Under the pieces are notes generated by a model that was given only the letters and a program-made list of their open reading frames with translations, was not told where the DNA came from and searched no databases. Shown here one piece after another: positions 53,167-61,791 of a stretch of DNA of 64,000 nucleotides. A program made the translations under genes and the position numbers. Source of the DNA: Spirosoma sordidisoli (GTDB lineage: Bacteria > Bacteroidota > Bacteroidia > Cytophagales > Spirosomataceae); the NCBI RefSeq assembly GCF_004138325.1, contig NZ_SBLB01000003.1, forward strand, positions 124,001-188,000, written 5' to 3'. Within the stretch, counting starts at the first letter, position 1; each line of letters opens with the position of its first letter.

Positions 53167-54336
53167 ATGACACTTGTCAGCGAAAACATTCGTTATCTGC
53201 GCAAACTGAATGGTCTGACGCAGGAACAATTCTCCCGAAAAATAAATATAAAGCGTTCTTTATTAGGGGCTTATGAAGAGGGGCGCGCAAACCCAAACCA
53301 ACAGAATATACAGGCCATTGCCCGGGCCTTCAACACAACCGTTGAATTGCTAACGCGGCAGGACCTGCGCAAACTCCGCGAAACGCCCAACCTTAGCATA
53401 CCGCTCGGGCAACCCGCCCGTCCTGCCGACGTCCGTATACGGACCGACAACATCCGGTCAGATGGCAAGATCAACCCAGCCGAGGATGACCCGTTCGAGC
53501 ATCCGGATTTTCCGGACATCTTCGCCGATACATCCCGACCTGTTACGCCGGAACCGCAGCCGCTCTCGGCCGTTCTGAACAAATACTACCGGCCAGACGA
53601 GCAGCCCCAGCCCGCCCCCAGACCGGCACCCGTTCCGCCGGTCATTACCCCACCGGTCCGACCCGACCAGGTAGCCGCTGAGCGGCCGGCCCCGGTTGCC
53701 TATCAGCCCGCACCGCCCGCGTCGCCGGTAGATCGTTTGTTTGGGCAGACCCCGCCCGCTCCGCCATTCAGGCCTGTCGAGCATCGCTCCGTTGACGTGC
53801 TTACCTTCAACAATGTGTACGAGGGGCCGGGGGCAGCCAGCCCGGCCAGTGCACCCGCTCAGGCCGTTGCCCCGACCATAGCGGTGGTCATGCAGGCGCG
53901 GTACGCGGAGTACGGTCAACGCTATCAGCAGCCTGATTTTCTGCGGCAGCTACCGGCTATGCACCTGCCTACCTTACCCGAAGGACACTACCGCGCCTTT
54001 GAAGCTGGCGATGATTTTGCTTTTCCGGGTGCGTTGCTGGTTGGCCAGTTTGTACGAAACTGGTTCGACATCGCCGACGGAAAACTGTACGTTCTCCTGA
54101 CCAGCCGCGACGGAATCAGCAGCCGGCGGGCCTATAACCAGGTGAAGGCCAAGGGAACGCTGCTGCTCACGGCCGATCGGGCCGACATCCCCAATCGCGA
54201 AGTTGCCCTGAAAGAGGTGCTGGAGGTCTGGGAAATTCAGGCTTTCGTCAGCCAGCAGCTCCCACCGCCCCGGGCCGACTCGACCCGCCTGCGCCAGCTG
54301 GCCGACGAACTTCGGTTCGAGATTGACCGGCTGTAG
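53167..54336 (+). CDS. XRE-family regulator with degenerate S24 (LexA-like) domain
   Basis: A 389-aa protein. Residues 1-62 are an XRE helix-turn-helix (LRKLNGLTQEQFSRKINIKRS, then EGRANPNQQNIQAIARAF). A long Pro-rich linker (about 80-240) follows. The last 120 residues resemble the S24/LexA fold: FEAGDDFAFPGALLVGQFV, then DGKLYVLLTSRDG. In LexA the first motif reads GDSM with the catalytic Ser, but here it is GDDF, and the Lys region reads SSRRAYN. It is therefore probably not self-cleaving and may instead use the domain as a sensor or dimer interface. It is divergent from the aldehyde dehydrogenase gene. Confidence 0.8.
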   Translation: MTLVSENIRYLRKLNGLTQEQFSRKINIKRSLLGAYEEGRANPNQQNIQAIARAFNTTVELLTRQDLRKLRETPNLSIPLGQPARPADVRIRTDNIRSDGKINPAEDDPFEHPDFPDIFADTSRPVTPEPQPLSAVLNKYYRPDEQPQPAPRPAPVPPVITPPVRPDQVAAERPAPVAYQPAPPASPVDRLFGQTPPAPPFRPVEHRSVDVLTFNNVYEGPGAASPASAPAQAVAPTIAVVMQARYAEYGQRYQQPDFLRQLPAMHLPTLPEGHYRAFEAGDDFAFPGALLVGQFVRNWFDIADGKLYVLLTSRDGISSRRAYNQVKAKGTLLLTADRADIPNREVALKEVLEVWEIQAFVSQQLPPPRADSTRLRQLADELRFEIDRL

Positions 54337-54428
54337 AACCGGTTCCGGATGGGTTGCCGATGATCGGAAGCCCGCTGGCTCGACTTTCTGCTTTACCCGT
54401 GTCTGAATAAAACTCTATTTGATAAGTA

Positions 54429-54460
54429 GGGTTGTGACTGTGTACAATCAATCACAACCC
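54429..54460 (+). promoter_or_regulatory. Inverted repeat directly before the PPOX gene
   Basis: GGGTTGTGA at 54429-54437 and its complement at 54452-54460 surround a 14-base loop and end two bases before the start codon. It could be an operator or an mRNA hairpin that hides the start. Confidence 0.4.
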
Positions 54461-54462
54461 CT

Positions 54463-54975
54463 ATGCAGGCGCAACAGACACTGAATGCCATGGAGCTGGA
54501 CAAGCTCAAAGACAGGATTAAGGATATCCGGATTGCTATGCTGACCACGCTGGAGTCGGATGGCGATTTTCACACCCGCCCCATGGCCACCCACGAGATC
54601 GACGAGGACGGCAGTATGTGGTTTTTTACCTATGACAACTCGACGAAGGTAGCCGAGATTCAGCAGGACCAGCGCGTCAGTGTCGCTTTTTCGGATCCCG
54701 GCAGCGAGGTGTACGTCACAACAACCGGGCGGGCCGACGTGGTCAGGGATCGGGCAAAAATCGATGAGCTTTGGAGCGACTTCCTGAAAACCTGGTTTCC
54801 CAACGGGAAAGAAGACCCGCACATTGCTTTGTTGAAAGTTACGATCCACGGAGGTGAATACTGGGACCGGCCCGGCGGGAAAATGGTCAAGCTGTTCGAA
54901 ATGGCGAAGGGCGCCCTGACCGGCGATGCCGACAAAACCGGTCGGAACGAGAAGTTTGGCGACGTGCCGAAGTAA
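54463..54975 (+). CDS. Pyridoxamine 5'-phosphate oxidase family protein (general stress protein 26-like)
   Basis: A 170-aa split-barrel flavin-binding family protein. The opening MELDKLKDRIKDIRIAML and the central TRPMATHEIDEDGSMWFFTYDNSTK are typical of the general stress group of the PPOX superfamily, not of PdxH. Members bind FMN, FAD or F420. A specific enzymatic reaction is not established. An inverted repeat abuts the start codon. The truA gene follows after 93 bp on the same strand. Confidence 0.87.
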   Translation: MQAQQTLNAMELDKLKDRIKDIRIAMLTTLESDGDFHTRPMATHEIDEDGSMWFFTYDNSTKVAEIQQDQRVSVAFSDPGSEVYVTTTGRADVVRDRAKIDELWSDFLKTWFPNGKEDPHIALLKVTIHGGEYWDRPGGKMVKLFEMAKGALTGDADKTGRNEKFGDVPK

Positions 54976-55068
54976 ATTGCGGGTGTTTTGCGGTCTTAAA
55001 CCCGATAAAAGGCAATTTGTGACGCAGAAAGACGGAACTTTGGTCCGCAAAACACCCACAATTCCTGA

Positions 55069-55836
55069 ATGCGTTATTTCCTTGAACTGGCCTACCGAGG
55101 CACCAACTACCACGGCTGGCAACGGCAACCCAACGGGCTGAGTGTGCAGGAGGTGCTCGAAACGGCCCTTACAACGATTATCCGGCAACCTATCGGTATT
55201 GTCGGTAGTGGCCGAACCGACGCGGGCGTTCACGCAGCCCAGCAATTTGCGCACTTCGAACTTGAATCGCCCCTGCCCGCCCATCTGCTTCGTTCGGTCA
55301 ACAAACTGATCCCAAGCGACATTGTCGTCTACGATTGCTTTCCGGTAGGCCCGCGCGATCATGCCCGCTATACCGCTACCTATCGCTACTACCAGTACAG
55401 CATAATCCGACGTAAGGACCCATTTCGCGATGGGCTGGCCTGCGTGTTCTTTTTGCCGCTTAACGTTGACCGGATGAACGAAGCCGCCAGCCGCCTGCTG
55501 CTGCATACCGACTTTCAGAGTTTCAGTAAGGTTAAGACGGATGTTAAAACCTTTAACTGCCGGATTGACTTTGCGTACTGGAAGCGCCAGAACAACGACG
55601 AGCTGATGTTCCATATTCGCGCTGATCGATTTCTGCGGGGTATGGTACGGGCCATTGTCGGTACGCTTCTGATGGTGGGGCAGGAGCGGATGAGTGTCGA
55701 TGAATTTGAGCAGATCATCCTGGCCCGCGATCGTCAGGCCGCCGGGCGGGCGGCTCCGGCCGAGGGGTTGTCGCTGGTTGAAGTGGGCTACCCGGCCGAG
55801 GTGTTTGCGCAACGGCAGAACCGACCCATCGTATAG
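55069..55836 (+). CDS. truA: tRNA pseudouridine(38-40) synthase TruA
   Basis: A 255-aa tRNA pseudouridine synthase acting on positions 38-40 of the anticodon arm. The catalytic Asp lies in GSGRTDAGVHAAQQ (residues 47-60). The opening RYFLELAYRGTNYHGWQRQPN and the later FRADRFLRGMVR-like motif (IRADRFLRGMVRAIVG) match the family. Length is normal. The start is the ATG at 55069. Confidence 0.96.
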   Translation: MRYFLELAYRGTNYHGWQRQPNGLSVQEVLETALTTIIRQPIGIVGSGRTDAGVHAAQQFAHFELESPLPAHLLRSVNKLIPSDIVVYDCFPVGPRDHARYTATYRYYQYSIIRRKDPFRDGLACVFFLPLNVDRMNEAASRLLLHTDFQSFSKVKTDVKTFNCRIDFAYWKRQNNDELMFHIRADRFLRGMVRAIVGTLLMVGQERMSVDEFEQIILARDRQAAGRAAPAEGLSLVEVGYPAEVFAQRQNRPIV

Positions 55837-55946
55837 GGTGTTTATCTCGCAGAACTGAATCAGTTCAGACGTCATGGACGAGCCGCTGACGTGTATTCAC
55901 CATGGAATGTCGGGTAGGCAGCTAACTCCATGTAACAAAAAGCATC

Positions 55947-56552
55947 TTGAAAATCGGAACTATTATTCTGGCCGCCGGCGATTCGTCGCGGATGGGCGGA
56001 GAGCCGAAGCAACTGCTGACCTATAAAGGCCAGTCGTTGATTCGGCGCATAACAGAAACAGCCCTGGCGCTACAACGTGGGCCCGTTGTGGTCGTACTAG
56101 GGGCCAATCGTGAACGGATCGTGCCGGAGCTGCAGGGGTTACCGGTTACGCTGGTCGATAACGCCAGCTGGCCAACCGGTCAGGCTTCGTCACTGAAAAC
56201 GGGACTGGCTGCTTTATACATTACCCACAAGGATATTGACAGAGTGCTGGTGCTACATACGGACCAGCCGCTGGTGTCGCTGGGCTTGTTGCTGCACATG
56301 GTCGAAGTCGGGAAAGACGATCAGAAAGGGATCATTGCCTGTCGGTATGATACCCAGCTCAGCGTACCTGCCTTATTCAGCCGCGACTACATCAGCGATC
56401 TGCTTGGTCTTGAGGGGGATAAAGGCGTAAAATGGGTCATCGGCAAACACCGGGACGACTGCTCGGAAGTGCCCTTCGAGGCTGGGGCCATCGACCTTGA
56501 CTCCCGCCGGGATATTGAATTTTTTCATCAGGTATTGGCACAGGTCCAATGA
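55947..56552 (+). CDS. MobA-like nucleotidyltransferase (MocA type)
   Basis: A 201-aa NTP transferase of the MobA/MocA family. The signature LAAGDSSRMGGEPKQLL (8-24) binds the nucleotide, and the metal Asp lies in VLHTDQP. MocA adds CMP to molybdopterin for xanthine-dehydrogenase-type enzymes, but no molybdoenzyme or XdhC gene is nearby, so the substrate is uncertain. The start is an uncommon TTG at 55947, because no in-frame ATG lies upstream. It ends before a clear terminator. Confidence 0.82.
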   Translation: MKIGTIILAAGDSSRMGGEPKQLLTYKGQSLIRRITETALALQRGPVVVVLGANRERIVPELQGLPVTLVDNASWPTGQASSLKTGLAALYITHKDIDRVLVLHTDQPLVSLGLLLHMVEVGKDDQKGIIACRYDTQLSVPALFSRDYISDLLGLEGDKGVKWVIGKHRDDCSEVPFEAGAIDLDSRRDIEFFHQVLAQVQ

Positions 56553-56566
56553 CATCCGTATAATTG

Positions 56567-56590
56567 AGCCCGACTCCGACGAGTCGGGCT
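56567..56590 (+). terminator. Terminator after the MobA-like gene
   Basis: A 10-bp perfect stem (AGCCCGACTC with GAGTCGGGCT) around a CGAC loop, followed by TTCTTTAT, 14 bp after the stop codon. Confidence 0.85.
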
Positions 56591-56621
56591 TTCTTTATGT
56601 TGCCCCACGGAAACGCTACTC

Positions 56622-57212
56622 ATGCAAAAACTCGCTACTGCCCGTACGCTGCAAACGCGGCTGACAACTATCCTAAAAACCGTGGAGAGCGAATTCGGAC
56701 ACCTGTCTGACGAGCAGCTCCGCTGGAAACCGGCTCCCGGTTCGTGGAGCATAATCGAATGTCTTCAGCACCTTAACCTGGCCGAACGGTACTACATCCG
56801 CAACCTTCAGCACAAAGTCGATCAGCTGGGCCTCGTACAAACGATGCCGACCGATCAGATACTGGCGTCTGATCTGGTAGGGCGGTCCCTGAACTGGATC
56901 GTCAACCCCGAGACCAAACTGAAATTTCCGGCGCCGGGAATTATCAAACCCCGCTCGTCTGTCGATCTGCATCCGGCCAACGTGTTGGCCCAGTTTCTGG
57001 AAATTCAGTACCTGCTTCGCGACCTGCTCGACAAAGCGATTTACCTCGACTGGAACGCCGACAAGCTGTCCACTATTTTTGGCAACTGGCTCAAAATCCG
57101 GGTAGGCGACGCCCTACAGATGCTGGTATCGCATTCAGAGCGGCATCTGAACCAGGCCATGCGCGTAAAGAAGGAAATGGATACCTTTGCGGCTACGAAC
57201 AATAACCTCTAA
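56622..57212 (+). CDS. DinB-family protein
   Basis: A 196-aa four-helix-bundle protein of the DinB/YfiT family. The motif GSWSIIECLQHLNLAERYY contains one putative metal His, and HSERHLNQAMRV near the end has further His residues. These proteins often act as thiol- or metal-dependent transferases, but this member has no known substrate. Its stop codon TAA overlaps the GH65 start ATG by one base, so the two genes are translationally coupled. Confidence 0.85.
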   Translation: MQKLATARTLQTRLTTILKTVESEFGHLSDEQLRWKPAPGSWSIIECLQHLNLAERYYIRNLQHKVDQLGLVQTMPTDQILASDLVGRSLNWIVNPETKLKFPAPGIIKPRSSVDLHPANVLAQFLEIQYLLRDLLDKAIYLDWNADKLSTIFGNWLKIRVGDALQMLVSHSERHLNQAMRVKKEMDTFAATNNNL

Positions 57213-59533
57213 TGAAACAATACATTACACAGGACCCCTGGTCCATTGTCGAAACCGATTTCCACCGCGACTATAATGAAATCACCGAAAGTCTGATGAG
57301 CCTGGGCAATGGCCGGCTCGGACAACGGGGGAATTTCGAGGAGAAGTTTACCGGTAAAACCCTGCAAGGCAACTACGTGGCCGGCGTCTATTACCCGGAT
57401 AAAACCCGCGTAGGCTGGTGGAAGAATGGCTATCCCGAGTATTTCGCCAAAGTGCTCAATGCGGCAAACTGGGCCGGCATTGATATCGATATCGAGTACG
57501 AGAGCCTTGACCTGGCTACCTGCGACGTGCGCGATTTCCGGCGTGAGCTGAATATGCGGGAAGGGTACCTCGAACGGTCGTTCGTGGCGGTGCTGAAAAG
57601 CGGGAAAGAGGTCAAGGTCAATGCCAAACGCTTCTGTTCCATCGTCGATGATGACGCCGGTGCCATTCGTTACAGCCTGACCCCGCTCAACTTCGACGCC
57701 AAGATCACCGTAACGCCCTACATTGATGGGGCTATCCGGAACCGGGATGCGAACTATGACGAGACCTTCTGGGACGAAGTGCGCAAGGAGACCGGCTATG
57801 GCGAAGCCTATATCGAGCTGCGGACCCGAAAAACCGGATTCCATGTCACGACCGGCATGTGCGTGGAAATCGAACAGGACGGTCAGAAGATGGATTACCA
57901 GTCGCAGCCGATCAAATACGAGAAGTACGTGGCCAACCGGATGACTCTCGACTGTCAGCAGGGCCAGGAAACGGTTATCTATAAATACGCCGTGAACCTG
58001 TCTTCGCTCAACCACGACTCCGATGAGCTGATGCGCCTGGCTCACGAGGCCATTGCCCGGGTATCCCGCAAGGGATTCGACCGGATGCTGTTCGAACAGA
58101 AGCAGGCCTGGGCCGACAAGTGGAAAATGAACGACATCGTCATTGACGGTGACGTAGCAGCCCAGCAGGGTATCCGGTTTAATATTTTTCAGTTGAACCA
58201 GACCTATACCGGCGAGGACGAACGACTCAATATCGGTCCTAAAGGGTTTACCGGCGAAAAATACGGGGGGAGCACCTACTGGGATACCGAAGCGTACTGT
58301 CTGCCCTTTTACCTGGCTACTGCCGACCAGAAAGTAGCCCGTAATCTGCTGATATACCGGTACAAACATCTGCAGAAAGCCATCGAGAATGCCCGGAAGC
58401 TGGGCTTCCGGGCGGGGGCTGCGCTCTACCCAATGGTGACGATGAACGGCGAAGAATGCCACAACGAATGGGAAATTACCTTCGAGGAAATTCATCGAAA
58501 CGGGGCCATTGCCTACGCCATCTACGATTACGTGCGGTATACCGGCGATGAATCGTACCTGACCGATTACGGCCTGGAAGTCCTGATTGCCATCAGCCGG
58601 TTCTGGAGCCAGCGGGTGAACTGGTCGGCCGCCAAAAAGCAGTACGTCATGCTGGGCGTTACCGGACCAAATGAGTACGAAAACAACGTCAACAACAACT
58701 GGTACACCAACTACATTGCCGCCTGGACGCTGCGGTACACCATCGAAGCGGTTGGCAAAGTAAAGGCGTTGAACCCCGAGAAATACGCTGACCTGTGTGA
58801 ACGCATCCACTTCCGCGAAGAAAAGGAAGTTCAGAACGCCCAGCATATCGTCGACAATATGCACTATCCGTACGATCCCGAACGGCAGGTTTTCCTCCAG
58901 CAGAGCGACTTCCTCGACAAGGATCTCATGCCGGTGTCGGATATTCCCAAAGGCCAGCGTCCGTTGAACCAGAACTGGTCCTGGGATCGGATTCTGCGGT
59001 CGTGTTTTATCAAACAGGCCGACGTACTGCAGGGGCTCTATTTCTTCGAGGATGAATTCGATACCGACACGCTCCGCCGAAACTACGCGTTTTATGAGCC
59101 CATGACGGTTCATGAATCATCGCTCTCGCCCTGCGTCCACAGCATTCAGGCGTCGAAGCTGGGTATGAAAGAAAAAGCCTACGAAATGTACCTCCGTACT
59201 GCTCGTCTCGACCTCGACGACTACAACAACGATACCGAGGACGGCTGTCACATAACGAGTATGGCCGGAACCTGGCTGGCGGTGGTGAAAGGCTTCGGCG
59301 GTATGCGGGTCGATGCCGAGGGGCTATCGTTCAGTCCGTACTGTCCGGAAAACTGGCAGGGTCTGGCCTTTAAAATCCGGTACCGGGGCGCCTTGTTACA
59401 GATTACCACCACCCAGCAGGATGTAACGGTACAGAATTTTTCCGTGCAACCCGTTACGCTGCGGGTACATGGCGAAACGGTGACCATTGCGGGTGAAAGT
59501 AAGCAGACGGTCACGATACCAGTACTGGCGTAA
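57212..59533 (+). CDS. Maltose phosphorylase-like GH65 enzyme
   Basis: A 773-aa cytoplasmic glycoside phosphorylase. The catalytic acid Glu488 is in GVTGPNEYENNV. WDTEAYCLPFY marks the substrate pocket. The loop GEECHNEWEIT (His417-Asn418-Glu419) is the form found in maltose phosphorylases rather than trehalose or kojibiose phosphorylases. It would convert maltose and phosphate to glucose and beta-glucose 1-phosphate. The usual partner beta-phosphoglucomutase is not in the window. The start overlaps the DinB stop by one base. In this genome it may draw on maltose produced by TreS. Confidence 0.88.
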   Translation: MKQYITQDPWSIVETDFHRDYNEITESLMSLGNGRLGQRGNFEEKFTGKTLQGNYVAGVYYPDKTRVGWWKNGYPEYFAKVLNAANWAGIDIDIEYESLDLATCDVRDFRRELNMREGYLERSFVAVLKSGKEVKVNAKRFCSIVDDDAGAIRYSLTPLNFDAKITVTPYIDGAIRNRDANYDETFWDEVRKETGYGEAYIELRTRKTGFHVTTGMCVEIEQDGQKMDYQSQPIKYEKYVANRMTLDCQQGQETVIYKYAVNLSSLNHDSDELMRLAHEAIARVSRKGFDRMLFEQKQAWADKWKMNDIVIDGDVAAQQGIRFNIFQLNQTYTGEDERLNIGPKGFTGEKYGGSTYWDTEAYCLPFYLATADQKVARNLLIYRYKHLQKAIENARKLGFRAGAALYPMVTMNGEECHNEWEITFEEIHRNGAIAYAIYDYVRYTGDESYLTDYGLEVLIAISRFWSQRVNWSAAKKQYVMLGVTGPNEYENNVNNNWYTNYIAAWTLRYTIEAVGKVKALNPEKYADLCERIHFREEKEVQNAQHIVDNMHYPYDPERQVFLQQSDFLDKDLMPVSDIPKGQRPLNQNWSWDRILRSCFIKQADVLQGLYFFEDEFDTDTLRRNYAFYEPMTVHESSLSPCVHSIQASKLGMKEKAYEMYLRTARLDLDDYNNDTEDGCHITSMAGTWLAVVKGFGGMRVDAEGLSFSPYCPENWQGLAFKIRYRGALLQITTTQQDVTVQNFSVQPVTLRVHGETVTIAGESKQTVTIPVLA

Positions 59534-59577
59534 AACGGATTCGGCCCGCGGGCGCGACTTTATTACAATACCCTACC

Positions 59578-59613
59578 AAAAGGCCCATCAGACTGCTGTT
59601 TGATGGGCCTTTT
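59578..59613. terminator. Terminator after the GH65 gene
   Basis: A 13-bp perfect stem (AAAAGGCCCATCA at 59578-59590 with 59601-59613) with a ten-base loop. A-rich and T-rich ends make it usable from both sides; the next gene is convergent. Confidence 0.85.
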
Positions 59614-59659
59614 GTATATATGCCGTTCTGCTTACGGCCGGGACAGGCAACTCTCCAAG

Positions 59660-60199
59660 TCAGGGCGTTTCCTCGTCCGGGCCGCTGAGTAGCTGATACA
59701 GCTGGCTGCCGTCGGGGTATATAATATCCGCGATTCGCCACTTGCCCCGCAGCTGGATCATGCGGCACCGGATTTCCTGTTGCTCACCAAAATTTTCGAA
59801 AGTAACCCGTACTTCGGTCGCCCCATCCCGTTCGGCAGCCGGATGAACGTTAAACTTTCTGATGTCGATATCCTGCGCATTATACAACGGATCGGCGTCA
59901 AGCATGCTCTCGCCCGCTTCGGTGGTTGTCATATCGGCCCAGATCAGGTCAGCCAACTCCCCGTCAAAATAGCGGCTCAGCAGCGGCCTGTCGTCAGTCT
60001 GAAAAAACGGTCCGTTGCCCGCGTCATGCTGCCTGTACAATTCCCGGACAAGTGCGTCGGGTGTCGATGGTTTTTTTACCCGGGAAGCCGTAACGGGCGA
60101 TGCCTGATTGGGTGGTGTATCCTGCTGGCTATCCTGGATCGTACAGGCGTACGTACCTGCGAATAAGCCGATGATAAGCAGTAGCTTCGTAGGGTACAT
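59660..60199 (-). CDS. Putative lipoprotein (DUF3828-like)
   Basis: A 179-aa protein with an N-terminal signal ending in a lipobox-like GTYAC (Cys19). The mature part has a small alpha/beta domain with EVRVTFENFGEQQEIRCRMIQLRGKWRIADIIY, similar to DUF3828 and NTF2-like domains. No catalytic residue is recognised. It may be a periplasmic accessory or immunity-like protein; function is unknown. Confidence 0.72.
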   Translation of the reverse strand: MYPTKLLLIIGLFAGTYACTIQDSQQDTPPNQASPVTASRVKKPSTPDALVRELYRQHDAGNGPFFQTDDRPLLSRYFDGELADLIWADMTTTEAGESMLDADPLYNAQDIDIRKFNVHPAAERDGATEVRVTFENFGEQQEIRCRMIQLRGKWRIADIIYPDGSQLYQLLSGPDEETP

Positions 60200-60341
60200 G
60201 GGGCATGGTAAGAGTGGTGGATAGGGTAAAGCTACAGATTATTATGGTAAACGCTTTTTAGACAGTTACTTAATGGTAGTTTTGGTTGCCCGGGCAGATC
60301 ATGGTGGCTGCCAGTGAGCTCATCAACGAACATAGCCTCTC

Positions 60342-61007
60342 ATGGGATTTGACTGGATTGAACCGGTATACGATATACTGGCGAAGATTGTTTTTGGGTC
60401 GCGGCTACAGCGGGCTCAACTCCGCTTTATCGATCAGATTCACCGCCAGCAAACGAGCCGCGAACCGGCCGATTCATCCGTCCTGTCGGCGCCGGTTTCG
60501 GTACTGCTCCTTGGGGGCGGAACGGGCTGGTTGCTGCAACAGATCTTACAGCGATGCCAGCCCGTTCGGGTGCTGTACCTGGAAGCATCGGGCCGGATGC
60601 TGGCCCGCGCCACCCGCCGTATCCTGCATCAACCGTTCTCCATTGAGGTCCGATTCCAGACCGGTGACGAGCAGACGATACCGGCCGATGAGCAGTTTGA
60701 TGTGATTATCACCCCGTTTGTTCTCGACCTGTTTACCAGGGCTACCCTCCAGCATCGAATGATTCCGCGCTTACTGGAAGCGCTCCGGCCGGGGGGGATC
60801 TGGCTGGTAACGGATTTTGTGCCCGCTCAGGGCTGGTGGCAGCGGGTGTTGCTTTGGAGCATGATCCGGTTCTTCAGGCTAACCGCCGGCATAGAAGCCC
60901 GTCAACTACCCGACTGGCAGCTGCTGATGAGCCAGGCCGGGCTGGTCTGTCGAGACCGACAGTCGGCCGTGGGAGGAATGGTGTCGGCGGAGGTGTGGGA
61001 GCGGTAG
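60342..61007 (+). CDS. Class I SAM-dependent methyltransferase
   Basis: A 221-aa protein with SAM-binding motif I VLLLGGGTGWLLQQIL, an acidic residue at the end of the second strand (YLEAS), and later motifs (FDVIITPFVLDLF, LRPGGIWLVTDFV). It belongs to the Methyltransf_11/25 group. The substrate is unknown. It starts at the ATG at 60342 and converges with the gene at 61013. Confidence 0.85.
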   Translation: MGFDWIEPVYDILAKIVFGSRLQRAQLRFIDQIHRQQTSREPADSSVLSAPVSVLLLGGGTGWLLQQILQRCQPVRVLYLEASGRMLARATRRILHQPFSIEVRFQTGDEQTIPADEQFDVIITPFVLDLFTRATLQHRMIPRLLEALRPGGIWLVTDFVPAQGWWQRVLLWSMIRFFRLTAGIEARQLPDWQLLMSQAGLVCRDRQSAVGGMVSAEVWER

Positions 61008-61012
61008 GAAGT

Positions 61013-61765
61013 CTACAGGTGTTCCAGGGTTTCGCTGACCTCCGTATAGTCGGCAATATCGTACCAATCGTCAGTACCCAGGTTCAGCCAGCGTCCATCG
61101 GTTCTGGGGCGTTTGGTTTGGGCTTCAGCCGGATCGTAATCGTAGGCATAAACGGTACTCATAACCCGCTGCAGGGTAGACCAGGGCAAGGTCCGGGTCC
61201 GTTCGCGTCGGTCGTGCAGGGTCAGAATCTGAACATTCCGGGCTACAAACGAGGCCGTCATGCGCAGCTCCATACCCTCCTGTCGACCGTTGATCCGCAG
61301 GTAGGTGAGCTCAAAAGGTCGTTCGCGCCCCATCGACTCGTAAGCGGCCTGAATCAGTTCCTGAACCAGATACTGCCAATCGTCGGGACTGCTATTGGGC
61401 CGCTGTTCCGGACGACCCTGGCGCACTGGACCCGCTGTGGGTTCGAGTTTAATATCCCAGAAATCGTCGTCTTCGTCCAGCTGCTCTTCGTCAACGCGCT
61501 GAAGTTTGGTTTTTTCTGCCAGCGAAATCAGGGTTTGTCGCCAGGTTTGCGGCAGGCGCCCTGTCCAGCCGAAATCGTCGTCGCGGGTGTAGCCCTCGGC
61601 AATCAGCTCGTCCTCGTCGATATCATCGCGGTCGGGGTAGGTGATGGCCAGGTCGACGCTAATTTCGCCAACGAGTGGGGTAAGCGTCAGGGTATAGAAA
61701 TAAGCGTAGGGCGCCGGTAACGATCGGGCTGTCTGGTAGCGAATCTGAATAGACTTAAACGACAT
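61013..61765 (-). CDS. Hypothetical protein, acidic
   Basis: A 250-aa protein that I do not recognise. It has no signal peptide or membrane helix, is rich in Asp and Glu (for example DRDDIDEDELI, EEQLDEDDDFWDIKL) and has strand patterns near both ends. It is upstream-adjacent to menE on the same strand only in the sense of gene order: menE is transcribed first, with 26 bp between them, so both may be in one transcript. Confidence 0.7.
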   Translation of the reverse strand: MSFKSIQIRYQTARSLPAPYAYFYTLTLTPLVGEISVDLAITYPDRDDIDEDELIAEGYTRDDDFGWTGRLPQTWRQTLISLAEKTKLQRVDEEQLDEDDDFWDIKLEPTAGPVRQGRPEQRPNSSPDDWQYLVQELIQAAYESMGRERPFELTYLRINGRQEGMELRMTASFVARNVQILTLHDRRERTRTLPWSTLQRVMSTVYAYDYDPAEAQTKRPRTDGRWLNLGTDDWYDIADYTEVSETLEHL

Positions 61766-61791
61766 GGGTGCAAAGTAGTTGGCCCGCCATC

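Noticed and set aside
54448..55875. A 475-codon minus-strand frame across the PPOX and truA genes
   Set aside because: It spans two well-supported genes on the other strand and has no recognisable domain.
57209..59113. A 634-codon frame opposite the GH65 gene
   Set aside because: It is antisense to an intact enzyme with all motifs; long antisense frames are common in GC-rich genes.
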